Shown here piece by piece: positions 32,505 to 43,585 of a DNA stretch of 64,000 bases (its first letter is position 1; each line of letters begins with the position of its first letter). Position numbers and translations under genes: made by a program. The stretch covers positions 186,001-250,000 of the forward strand of contig JAACJO010000033.1 of assembly GCA_013368445.1 (NCBI GenBank), written 5' to 3'. This DNA comes from Leucocoprinus leucothites. Taxonomy: Eukaryota > Basidiomycota > Agaricomycetes > Agaricales > Agaricaceae. A model generated the notes under the pieces. It worked only from the letters and a program-made list of their open reading frames with translations. It was not told where the DNA came from and did no database searches.

Positions 32505-35500
32505 ATGTCTGGTAAGAACAATCCTATTTCTTCTGTTCGTATCTATTCACAAAACATGGGACAATCTTATGCCCTGGTTGACACCATTCTTGAGTCCAAA
32601 AAGCTGGACTTCGACATCTTTTTTCTACAGGAACCTCCATGGAATTATACCCATAAAGCACCCTCTACAACTAGCCCTGAAGGGGATGATGTCATAGGTG
32701 CTCCTATTCACCCCAAGTGGCTGTGTATGGTTCGCCCTACTAAGCCTAATGACCCTCGACCCCGTACTCTGACTTATGTTCACAGACGATTACTGCGCAT
32801 GAGACCCATCCTTCAACAAGAGTGGGTTAACCATCATGACATACAAATCTTGGGATTATTTAACCAGGGTAACTATATTCATCTACTTAACATATATTCT
32901 GACTTGTCCTCATCGGCGATCAACTTTCTTTCAACAAACTTCATCGATATCCCTAATATTGTATATATGGGAGGCGACTTTAATTGTCACTCTCCAGAGT
33001 GGGACCCCTCAGTCTCCCATATCCCTCGTTCTGCCATAACTCTAATGGAGTTAGTGGATTGCTTCAATCTTACAAGGTCTACACCGACCAGCTTCTCTCC
33101 AACCCTTTTCTCCTATAAGAGATCATGACAACTTGGTTATTGATCTAATATTCTGTGCCAATAACTCTACTCCCCATATCATTGACATTAATTCGAGACT
33201 ACCCTCAGATCATGCACCTTTGATTATCGATCTTCCTATTTGTCCAGACTTTATTAATTATAGAAAACGTGTACTGCCAAAAGATAGTGATGAAGAGACC
33301 GCTTTCATTTCCCAGGTCTCAGAGCATCTAGCGGCTCTTGATTGTTTGAACATTCATTCTACTTCTTGTCTGAATGATATCTCCAACTCTATTTCTTGAA
33401 TCTTCTCTGAATTGTGGAATACGAACTTTAAAACTGTATGGATTACTAACTGGTTGAAGGAATGGTGGTCCCCCCACTGCTCTGAGACTCTTCTCACTTA
33501 CAGAAGAACAAATGATCGAAAAGATTGGCAGGCATTCAGAGCAGCTACTTGAGCCACCAAACGCTCTTTCTTTGATAAATGCATTCATGAGATTGCATCT
33601 ACCAACAAATGACCCTGGGACCTTATGGAATGGGTCAAACAACGCAAACTCCCTGCCATCGAGGGTATTCATTATCAAGGGCAACCCTGTAATGATCTTC
33701 TGGACTTATGGAATGCACTCCATTCATCATATAACTCAGCATCTGGTCGACTGGTAAGCCCTAGCATCTTAAATGAAATGAAATCCCTCCCTCTCCACTC
33801 CTGGGCGAACTTCTCCACCCTTGAACTCTCTGAATCTCTCTCTTCATGTACTAATTCCTCAGCACCCAGGCCCGATCATGTCTCCTGGAAACATCTGAAG
33901 TCTATCGTTGCCCGCAATGAATGCCTCAAGAACATATTGCTCATTGCTAATACATGCATACACCTCTCTCATTGGCCGAGTCACTTCAAAGACTCAGTTT
34001 CTATCATCATTCCCAAGCTGAATAAACCAGCCTATGATACCCTGAAAGTGTTTCGCCCCATTGTTCTACTAAACACTCTAGGAAAACTAATTGAGAAGAT
34101 GATCACTTGCCATATGCAGTATGAGGCGGTTTCTCTAGAAGTCCTTCATCCCAACCAAATGGGTGGAGTGATCCAACACTCTACCGAGGACGCAGGAGTA
34201 TTCCTTACCCACATCATTAGGACCGGATGGTCCAAAGGTATGATTACCAGTGTTTGTGCCTTCGACATCACCCAATTTTTCCCCTCTCTGAACCACAAAA
34301 TTCTCACTAACATTCTACGACACCAGGGGTTCGCCCCGGAAATCATTAATTTCTTCTCACACTACCTCATAGGTCAATCCACACAATTCATGTGGAACAC
34401 TTTCTTGTCTGATGCCCATGACACAGATGTTGGTGTAGGGCAAGGGTCTGCTCTTTCACCCATACTTTCAGCTCTATACCTAGCACCTCTTATGTTCATG
34501 TTTGACCAATGTGCTCAACTACAATCCATCCCTTCCTCTCTTCTATCATTTGTTGATGATGGGCTTTGTATATCTCAAGCAAAGAATTACACTGACACTA
34601 TTTCTTCCCTCAAAGCAGCTTATTCCATCATTAACTCTATTTGTACTGACCTCGGATTAGTCGTTGAACACAACAAATCTGAGGTCTTCCATTTCTCTCG
34701 ATGACACAACAACTTAAATCCCCCTCTCGACCTATCCAACATAGGCAGCCCCCTCCTCCACCTGAAATGCTTCTGGCGATACCTCGGCTTCTACTTTGAT
34801 CGTCGACTCTCATTCCAAGAGCATGTCCGATATTATTCTACTAAAGCATTATCCATGGTGAAAGCTATGGGCATGCTAGGTAACTCTACCCAAGGCCTTC
34901 TCCCTCTCCAGAAACGGCTTCCCTATAGGTCATGCATCATCCCAGTGGCCACATATGGATTCTGACTTTGGTACTTTGAGGGCGCTCGTAACAAGGCGCT
35001 TCTCAAATCCCTATCATCTATGCAAAGATGCATGGCTCTTTGGATTACAGGTACCTTTCGCACTTCTCCTTCTGGTGGCACTGAAAGTATTGCTGGACTT
35101 ATCCCAATTCACTTACATCTTCATAAATTAGCTATTTGCTCATCATACCAAGTCTCTACTTTACCCTCTAATCATGCATTATGTTCCCTTTTATCCGATC
35201 ATTTCTCTCTTAATTCTTCCCCCCATCCCCAGTCACTTCGCCTTCTCACTCTGGCCAAAAAAGCTAAAATCAAAGGCCCTCTTGTTGATGTAGATAGTTC
35301 TCTTTCTCATCTTTCCGATTCTTTCTCCCCTTTTGCTCTTGAATCCAAGCCTGGCTCTCGTCTTATGGACATCTTCTCTGATTCCATTCACTTTCATCCT
35401 TGTAATTGCCCGGACAAACACGAGATGTATAAACATGTATTGTCCCTTGATTCTGTTTTCTCCTCTTCCTCTTCTGATCATAACTGTATTTCGGTTGTTA

Positions 35501-36455
35501 CTGATGCTTCTGTTCCACTTGTAGGTTCCCTTCAGGCAGTTTTGGCGGCACATCTATATCGTGGTGGACAACAAGTGTCCTATGCAAAACAGGCAAGTGG
35601 CCGGGCATCTTCTACTGATGCTGAACTCTATTCCATTCGCATTGGAATCGCAAAAGCCATTTCTCTTCAATGCAATCACATCATCCTCATCACCAACTGT
35701 CTCCCAGCAGCCAAGCTGGCAGTCAACCCTTCCATACACTCGAGCCAGTCACACTCTATTCAAGTATGCTGACTCTTATCAGACTGGCTCGCTGCTAAAC
35801 CCTCTCGATCCATCGACTTTTGGGATGTCCCATCAAAGTGGCGTTGGAAGCCCCATCTAAAAGTCCATAATGACATCACTACCACACATATACACACCCC
35901 CCCCATATGGGTGCCACTCTCGACTTCTTGTGACGCAAAGCCACCAACGATTGCCAGAAATCCTGGGAGTCCACATTCTGGAAGAAGAAGTACTGTGGCA
36001 ACAGTTTCCTTCTTTCTAAAAAGAATCGCAAGTTCCTCATACCATCTTACATCAAAGGGGGCACCTGGCTTCCACTGGCTAATGAGTCGCCATCACTATG
36101 TGCATGCATGACCCGTGCCATTCTCAATCACACTCCGATCAGAGCTTATCGTGAGAGGTTCTTCCCCCTCGAGCCCAAATCCTGTTACTGCGGACATCAC
36201 CTTGAAATGTGACATCATATCCTGTGCTATTGCCCCCTCTATCCCTTCTGCACTCAATGGATGCAATGTGCCTTCCCTCAGTATGAGTTTCTCGTCAAGT
36301 TCTTGAAAAAGAACCTGGCTGCTTTTGCCTTCACCAATCAAGTCACACGTCCACTGCTGCTTCAAGCTCCTGTGCCCGCCGAACCAAATGAAGGTGAACT
36401 ATATTCTTTCATCTCATCTCATTTCTTTTCCTTTGAGTCTGATCTCTGTGTATAA
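32505..36455 (+). pseudogene. T1 copy 1 ORF2 (endonuclease, RT, RNase H, zinc finger)
   Basis: Domains in order: apurinic-type endonuclease (FLQEPPW, GGDFNCHSPEWD, LPSDHAPLIIDL), RT (SFVDDGLCIS and DITQFFPSL), RNase H (VVTDASVPLVGS, STDAELYSI, ILITNCLPAAK) and a C-terminal finger around 36180-36235 (Cys/His, partly broken). A short deletion near 33112 shifts the frame after the first 207 codons. Stops follow near 33397, 33550, 33612, 34702, 34963 and 35770, and a frame change near 35905. Several are TGA where another copy has CGA (for example 34963 against L3). The ATG follows the ORF1 stop by two bases. Confidence 0.88.
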
Positions 36456-36631
36456 CACCCTGTTCTATAGTCTCTCTTGAGTCTCTTCTATTTTACTGGA
36501 CTAATCGTGTATAGTCTTTGTCTTAAGCAGTCTTTGACCACTTCGTGTACCCCAGCTCACTGTAGTGTACCATTTGTTTGTAATATTTAGTTGAAAGCAG
36601 ACTGTGATCGAGCACTGCTATATAAATTCAT

Positions 36632-36663
<32 letters not shown>

Positions 36664-36664
<1 letters not shown>

Positions 36665-36862
36665 GGCTTGAGGGGAGCCTCAGGGACAGAAGTCACCAGA
36701 GGTTGAGTAGTAGGTGCCTGGGATGGAACAACACCAGACACTGAGGGGAGGGGGCCAGGAGACTAAAAGTCATCCCAGGGAGGACCAGAGAACCTGTGCA
36801 CATTGTGGGGATCATTGTATGGGTCAAGATGGATGTTGTTGGCCATCTTGGTGATGTTGAGC
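36664..36862 (-). pseudogene. half-LINE O ORF1, N-terminal part
   Basis: An ORF1 segment of O between the T1 copy 1 poly(A) and the poly(T) of LINE L6. It encodes the region with HLDPYNDPHNV, equivalent to HLDPYDDPRNV in E2. It is joined upstream in sense to 37797-37889 once L6 is removed. Confidence 0.75.
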
Positions 36863-37796
36863 TTTTTTTTTTTTTTTTTAAATCAATGAATTTATATAGT
36901 GGTGCTCAATCGCAGTCTGCTTTCAACTAAATATTACAGACAGATGGTACACTACAGCAAGCTGGGGTACACGAAGTGGTCAAAGACCACTTAAGACAAA
37001 GACTATACATGATTAGTCCAGTAAAATAGAGAAGACTTGGAAGAGACTATAGAATGAGGTGTCATACACAGAGATTGGACTCAAAAGAAAATAGAAGAGA
37101 GGAGATAAAAGAGTATAGTTCACCTTCATTTGGTTTGGCGGGCACAGGAGCTTGAGGCAGCAGTGGATGCATGTTGTGATTGGTGAAGGCAAAAGTAGCT
37201 GGGTTCTTTTTCAAGAACTCAATGAGGAACTCATACTGAGGGAAGGTGCATTGCACCCATTGGGTGCAGATGGGATGTAAAGGGCAATAGCACAAGATAT
37301 GATGCCATGTCTCTAGACAATGGCCACAGCGACAGGATTTGGGCTTGAGGGGGAAGAATCTCTCACGATAGGCTCCAATTGGAGTGTGGTTGAGAACGGC
37401 ATGGGTCATACGTGCACATAATGATGGCGACTCATTAGCAAGAGGAAGCCAGGTGCCCCCTTTGACATAAGTGGGAATGAGGAACTTGCGGTTCTTTTTT
37501 GAAAGAAGGAAACCATTTCCGTGGTACTTCTTCTTCCAGAATGTGGACTCCCAGGATTTCTGGCAGTCGTTGGTGGCTTTCCGTCGCAAGAAGTCTAAGG
37601 TGGCACCCGTGTTGGGAGGAGCATGGATACGTGTGGTTATGACATCATTATGGACTTTAAGGTGGGGCTTCCAGCACCACTTTGATAGGACATCCCAAAA
37701 GTCGATGGAGCAGGATGGTTTGGCTGTGAGCCAATTGGATAAGATTTGACAAACGTGGATGGAATGTGACTGGCTTGAGTGAATGGATGGATCGAT
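36863..37796 (-). mobile_element. L6: 5'-truncated LINE 3' end, minus strand, 13 bp TSD
   Basis: A 934 bp LINE fragment in half-LINE O. The poly(T) starts at 36863; then come the 3' UTR and the C-terminal part of ORF2 (stop at 37062-37064). It is bracketed by GGTGATGTTGAGC at 36850-36862 and 37797-37809. The ORF2 part begins at the spacer after RNase H and includes CRCGHCLETWHHILCYCP. Confidence 0.95.
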
Positions 37797-37889
37797 GGTG
37801 ATGTTGAGCTTGTTGTCGGACATGGCAGCAGACTCAGTTTCAAGTGATGTGAACTGATTCATGGTGTTTCTAGACTTGCATCTACCCAT
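37062..37889 (-). CDS. Chimeric ORF: half-LINE ORF1 start fused to LINE ORF2 C-terminus
   Basis: An uninterrupted 275-codon frame. The first about 31 codons (MGRCKSRNTMNQFTSLET and on to KLNIT) are the ORF1 start of half-LINE O. The rest is the C-terminal part of LINE ORF2 brought in by L6, fused in frame at the L6 5' junction (about 37796). It keeps the O leader and 5' end upstream and the L6 stop and poly(A) downstream. Whether it is expressed is unknown; chance fusion is the simplest reading. Confidence 0.6.
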   Translation of the reverse strand: MGRCKSRNTMNQFTSLETESAAMSDNKLNITIDPSIHSSQSHSIHVCQILSNWLTAKPSCSIDFWDVLSKWCWKPHLKVHNDVITTRIHAPPNTGATLDFLRRKATNDCQKSWESTFWKKKYHGNGFLLSKKNRKFLIPTYVKGGTWLPLANESPSLCARMTHAVLNHTPIGAYRERFFPLKPKSCRCGHCLETWHHILCYCPLHPICTQWVQCTFPQYEFLIEFLKKNPATFAFTNHNMHPLLPQAPVPAKPNEGELYSFISSLLFSFESNLCV

Positions 37890-37984
37890 GATACTGTAGA
37901 TAGACATGGTAATTAGACCTCAAATCAACAACCAACTTTCAATGGTGGTGGTAAGAGGACAAGGAAGGAATGGTGGAATCAATG

Positions 37985-38500
37985 GAGGTAGTGAAGAGAG
38001 TCTCTCCCTTGAGTCTAAAGGCCATAGAGTGTGAAGAAATGGATATATTGAACCCCTTATTTTGTGTGAGGTATAGACAAGACAGGACATTACTCCGGAG
38101 GTCCGGAACATGCAGTACATGCAAAACCTCAACTGCTCCAGCCATTTTTACGCCCATAACTGGCTGAAAGACTACTGAACCTATCCTAGCTGAATATATG
38201 ACAGAGTTGTCTGCTAATCTGATTGGTATGTGACAGGGGGTATATTTCTTGAACCAATGATGGTGTGGGGTCATATGTGATGTAGCACCTGTGTCTGCAA
38301 TCCAATGGAAGTCAGCATTGAGCTGGAGGGGTGGGGAAGTGGCTGGAGAAGTGGGCAAAGTGGAGGGGGAGCTTGTACTTGCATTTCCAGCAAATTCTGT
38401 GACTCTGCTCGCTTCTCCAGATGCTGGAGGGGCAGGGGAGCTGTCAGAGTCCTCCTGGGCCTTGTTGGCATGGTTTCCATGTCATTTGGACCAGGGGAAG
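37985..38500 (-). pseudogene. C-A copy 2 protease and gag end
   Basis: In sense, the end of gag, then the aspartic protease (WIADTGATSHMT) and the following region (GFNISISSHSMAFRLKGETL), meeting half-LINE O at the TSD 37971-37984. It is close to 17223-17806 but with different decay. The upstream sense edge is the T1 copy 2 insertion. Confidence 0.82.
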
Positions 38501-38529
38501 CTATCCTCCTTTCCCTCTAACCACCATCA

Positions 38530-40969
38530 TTGAATTCTTTGACAGTGTTTTCTACTACATTGACTATGAATTATACCAATATGACTGCACTATCACATTG
38601 GGTGGACCTTAAGGGTACCCCTCCACCATCTTTGGACCCCATGAACATCACTGACACTGAAACACATATCTTGTCCAGCAAGCACAACTGCTCTATTTTG
38701 CCTGCACTATCTATCAAATCGACTAGGCACTTGGTCCACAATGACACCAAGTCTGCTGCCTCCTCTAGAGCTGGCTCAGAAGAAGAAGAGAGCAGTGAGA
38801 GTGACTTGGATTCATCTAATAATTTAACCCCCCCCTCTCCCATAATCATACCTGCTGCATTATTGCATGCAGCTTCACACTCATCCCTTAGGACTCCCCC
38901 TCCTCCTTCATTGCATGCCAGGTGGGCTTGTGCTCATGATGCCTGTCAAGGATTAGACACTACTTGCAAAGCCATCTCAAGAACTGTATCCATGAGCACA
39001 TATGATGACTTCAAATCACCTATCCCCTTCCATCCTTTTGGTGAGGGTTACCTAGGTGAGCTCAATCGACCTGATCCTCTGAATTTAAACTCTCATGGGG
39101 ATGCATGGGGTGACCAAGAGGAAGGGATATTCAGCAATGGGGAGCCATACACTCATCTATTTGGACCTCCACCTATCTCAAGACTGTCTCATGCGATCTA
39201 TGGATCTACTAAGTCAGCAAATGCTGTGCCAACTGGTACTCTGGCTACTTTCTTTGCTGGATTATCTGATACTAATGATGTCACACCTGATGTCACACAT
39301 GATGTCACTGATGACATCACTGTACAGCTACAGGAATCTAGGCCTGCACAGCCACAACTTCTAGATCTTAAGGATCCATCAAACACAGCCACTGAAGAAA
39401 CTGTGATGGTTGGTGAAGCTGCATTCAAAGTGCTTGAGGCGCTTAAATATATTACAAATTTCTTCAAACATCACACTGCTCTGGGTCTATGACCTAGAGA
39501 AAAAGACCTGAGGTTTCCCCAAATGGGAGAACCAATCTATTGTCTACTTACAACTATGTTTGAATCAGGCTAGGACTACTTACCTATCAATGGCAAAAGC
39601 AGCCTCATGATCATTGAGATGCTGAGACAATATCTTAGCCCCCCCACCGATATCCCCATGATAGACTCCTCCCCCCCTCCAAAGGGTAAGGGCAAGGGAA
39701 AGAAGGCATATAAACCCTCCCCATCTATTATCCCTATCCCTCTCTTCCCACCCAGCATTGTTATTGGGCAAACTAACTCCACAGCTTGCATCAACAATGA
39801 TACTATGAATGTTGACCAAGCTCCTCCCACAGAGGGCACCCTTCCTCCTCCCCAGAATGATATCTCATCTTCTGGTAAGGCACATGACGTCTCGTCTATG
39901 ACAGGCCCCCAAAAGGCAAAGAATAATGTCATGTCTTCTAAGCCTGCCAGCCCTATCCATGTTTCTTGAGCTCCCCCTCTACCTTCCAATCATGTGACTC
40001 CAATGAATGGGAATGGAAACTTTGAGTGTTCAGTTGGGCACCCTTCTTCTGATGGCCAGGCTCAGCCATCAAAACCTAACCCTAAGGGCACCTCTGAAAT
40101 ACCACCCCTATTTCCCCTCCTGACTGTAAGGCATCCACCAAACCCCTTATGGAACACTTCACCAAGAAGAATGTGTCATTTGCTGATGCCACCTGACCGA
40201 GTGGCCAGCCAATGACTTCCTCTTCTACCTCTCCCACTATTGATGGGGTCAAGATGTGAGAAATGATTCTTGCCTTCCATGAACTCTCTTACAACAAAGT
40301 CCTTACCATGTACAAGGCAGGGTTTGGTGGCACCCAACCTCAAGCACCTGAACCTTCAACCTCAAGTGCTCAATATGCTAAGCCCAAAATAACAATGCAT
40401 GGTCCCACCCATTGCCAAGTCCTTATCCCTTTCAAGGGCAATATTATTGCTGACTGCATCAAAGACTTTAACAAAGTGGCCGAATTCTGTAACTATGATC
40501 TCATTGCTGCCTAATCCAAGCTTCGTGTTGAATCAGTTCACAAGTTATATAATGGCATATCCATCACCACATTGGGTGTTGCTATCCCCATCAACCTTGA
40601 CACTATTAAATCTTGGCTGAAAAAAGCCTGGCAACTTGGAGATGCTATCCCTGTGCCCTTGGCACTCACTGTCAAATATGTGGTGGTCTGCATTGCATAG
40701 AGAACCATCGCTCCATGGCCTGGTGTTGCAAGGCCAACCCCAAATCCAATCCCCCTTGTGATGCCACCCCTGACGGCATCCCATGTCCTCATCTTAAGAA
40801 CTTTAAGTGTCTCAACTGTAAAGGTGACCACCATGCAAATAACACTAAATGCCCATTTTGGAGAAACAGGTTTGACCGCACCTGGCACTCTAACAAAGCT
40901 GCCAAGTCACGCACTGCACGTGCTGTCTGTGCTAATACCAATTGCTCTGGTGGTGGAGTTGCCATTTAA
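38530..40969 (+). pseudogene. T1 copy 2 ORF1
   Basis: ORF1 with the same start context as copy 1 and several stops (near 39490, 39571, 39967, 40197, 40257, 40513). The deletion near 40651 removed the core motif and the first zinc knuckle; the last two (CQICGGLHCIENH, CLNCKGDHHANNTKC) remain. It ends with TAA at 40967-40969, two bases before the ORF2 ATG, as in copy 1. Confidence 0.82.
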
Positions 40970-42513
40970 ATATGCCTAGTAAGAACAATGCTATTTCTTC
41001 TGTTTGTATCTATTTGCAAAATGTGGGATGCTCCTATGCCCTTGTTGATACTATCCTTGAGTCCAAGAAGCTGGACTTCAACATCATTTTTCTACAGGAA
41101 CCTCCATAGAATCACATCCACAAAGCACCTTCTATAACTAACCCTGAAGGGGACGATGTCATAGGGGCCCCTATTCATTCTGAGTGGCTAAGTATTGTCC
41201 ACCCTACCAAGTCCAATGACCCCTGCCCCCGTACTTTGACTTATGTTCACAGACGCCTTCTCTGTATGAGACCTATCCTTTGACAGGATTGGGTCAATCA
41301 TCATGACATTCAAGTACTAGGTTTATTCAACCAGGGTAATTATATCCATTTCCTTAATGTATATTCTGACTCGTCATCATTGGCAATTACTTTTCTTTCA
41401 TCAAACTTTATTGACATCTCTAACATTGTCTACATGGGAGGTGACTTCAACTATTGCTCTCCAGAATGGGATCCCCTTGCTTCCCATCTCCCTTGTTCTG
41501 CCATAAGTCTAATGGAGTTAGTGGACAGCTTTAATCTTACAAGGTCCACACCGGCTATGACTTCTCCTACCCATTTCTCTTCTATCAAAGGACATGACAA
41601 TTCGGTTATCAATCTCATTTTTTGTGCTAATAATTCCACCTCCCATGTCATTGATGCAAATTCGAGACTTCTCTCAGATCATGCACCTTTTCTCATTGAT
41701 CTCCCAATCTGCCCTGATTATATTAATTACAGGAAACATGTACTGCCTAAAGATGGCAATGAAGAGACTGCCTTTATTTCTCAGGTCTCAGAGCATCTGG
41801 TGGCCCTTGATTGTTCAAATATCCAGTCCACTTCTTGCCTGGACATTATTTCCAACTCCATTTCTCATATATTCACTGATTCTTGGATCATGAACTCTAA
41901 AATTGTATGGATTACTAACCAGTTGAAAGAATGGTGGACCCCTTACCGTTCTGAGACCTTACTCACTTACAGGAGAACCAAAGATCAAAAAGACTGGCAA
42001 GCATTTAGGGCAGCCACTCAAACTGCTAAACATTCTTTCTTTGATGAGCGTATTCATGAAATCACTTCAACCAACAAATGACCCTGGGACCTTATAGAGT
42101 GGGTCAAACAGCAAAAGCTACCAGCTATAGAGGGAATCTGATACCAAGGACACCCATGCAATGATCTACCAGACTTATGGAATGCCCTTTATTCATCATA
42201 CAATTCTGCATCGGTCCAGCCAGTAAGCCCTCACATCCTTGATGAAATGAAAACTATCCCTTCCTGTTCCTGGGTGGACTTCTCTGTTCTGGAACTTACT
42301 GAATCTCTCTTATCTTGTGCTAACTCCTCAGCACCTGGACCCAATCACATTTCTTGGAAACATTTGAAGTCTATTGTTGCCTACAATGACTGCCTCAAAA
42401 ACATTATTCTCATTGCCAACATGTGCATGTATCTATCTCACTGGCCAAGTCACTTCAAAGACTCAGTCTCCATCATCATTCCCAAGCTGAATAAACCAGC
42501 CTATGATACCCTG

Positions 42514-42645
42514 TACTATTATGTACACTAATACATTGTTATAAGTATAACTATACTAGTCTAATATATTTAAAGATTTTAATATAACTTCTACACAAGA
42601 TTACACAGCTTAAATACTTAGTGTTTAATATTCCTTTCACAAGTT
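42514..42645. other. AT-rich insertion in LINE RT, unknown origin
   Basis: About 130 bp present in T1 copy 2 but absent from copy 1 at 34045-34050. It is strongly AT-rich, with no open frame, no clear inverted ends and no clear duplication. It starts GTACTATT and has TTTCACAAG near its end, but removing it at those sites does not restore the LINE frame, so I do not call it an intron. Confidence 0.55.
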
Positions 42646-43334
42646 AAAATGCATTTCGACCTATTGTCCTACTAAATACTTTAGGAAAACTCATCAAAAA
42701 GATGATTGCATGCTGCATGCAATTTGAAGCAGTCTCTTCAGGAGCTCTCCATCCAAATCAAATGGGTGGGGTTATCCAAAGCTCCACTGAGGATATAGGT
42801 GTTTTCCTCACTCACATTATCTGGGCTGGATGGGCCAAAGGTATGATCACCAGCATTTGCACTTTTGACATCACCCAATTCTTCCCCTCTTTAAATCATG
42901 TTATCCTCACTGACATCTTGTGATGCCAGGGGTTTGCCCCTGAACTCCTAAAATTCTTCTCTCACTACCTTATAGGTCGCTCCACTCAATTCATGTGGAA
43001 TACTTTCTTATCTGATGCCCACAACATGGATGTTGGTGTTGGGCAAGGATCAGCTCTCTCTCCCATCCTCTCCATGCTCTACTTAGTGCCCCTCATGTTC
43101 ATGTTTGACCAGCATGCTCATCTACAATCTATACCCTCCTCCCTTTTATCCTTTGTTGATGATAGGCTTTGTATATCTCAAGCAAAAAACTATACTGACA
43201 CTATTTCTTCCCTGAAAGCAGCATATTCCATCATCATATCCATCTGTACTGACCTCGGATTAGTTGTTGAACATGACAAATCTGAGGTCTTCCATTTCTC
43301 ATGCCAACACAATGACAAAAACCCCCCACTTGAC

Positions 43335-43585
43335 TGTCAGATGTGCTCTGGACAGTCTACAAGTATTTGTGATTGATTTGTTGATGTGTGAAGTTAGAGT
43401 TGATGCAGAGGTTGCTTAGTCAGTTGTAGATCACCTGACTGGATGTTCAACTCTCCTGTGGATGCTTTCTTGACTCTCAGTCATTTACAGTTGTCCACAG
43501 ATTCCTGTGTGAGTTGTGAGCTCCCTGGATGATTTCTCTGGTTTCTAGGACCTCCTACACATCCCCTGTGCATCATCTTCTAATA
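43335..43585 (+). repeat. Solo LTR (family D), short form, 251 bp
   Basis: This starts TGTCAGATGTGC and ends CTTCTAATA (terminal CA changed to TA), flanked by TTGAC at 43330-43334 and 43586-43590. It matches 19235-19536 in the opposite orientation, except that it lacks an internal 51 bp. Removing it restores the T1 reading between CPPLD-like and SDISG-like codons. Confidence 0.8.

Larger units (their letters stand above)
29692..36663 (+). mobile_element. T1 copy 1: full-length two-ORF LINE (Tad1-like)
   Basis: A 6,972 bp autonomous-type LINE inserted in half-LINE O, flanked by GGGCTTGAGGGGA at 29679-29691 and 36664-36676. After about 11 extra bases the 5' end reads ATCCTCCTTTCCCTCTAACC, similar to the half-LINE 5' end. 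ORF1 covers 29740-32502, ORF2 starts at 32505 and ends at 36453-36455, and a 3' UTR with the family tail and poly(A) to 36663 follows. It is a reference structure for the LINE fragments elsewhere in the window. Confidence 0.95.
27734..37970 (-). mobile_element. O: ORF1-only half-LINE carrying two nested LINEs
   Basis: A minus-strand half-LINE. Its poly(T) starts at 27734 and its sense 5' end (TTCCTTCCTTGTCC) is at 37970. It is flanked by the 14 bp duplication TGGTGGAATCAATG at 27720-27733 and 37971-37984. Without its guests (T1 copy 1, 29692-36663; LINE L6, 36863-37796) it is about 2.3 kb: 3' UTR 27750-28113, ORF1 in three pieces, and leader 37890-37970. It has no ORF2 of its own. Confidence 0.92.

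Noticed and set aside
42514..42645. Spliceosomal intron in LINE ORF2
   Set aside because: There are GT and AG near the ends, but removal gives a stop and a length that does not restore the frame of the sister copy.
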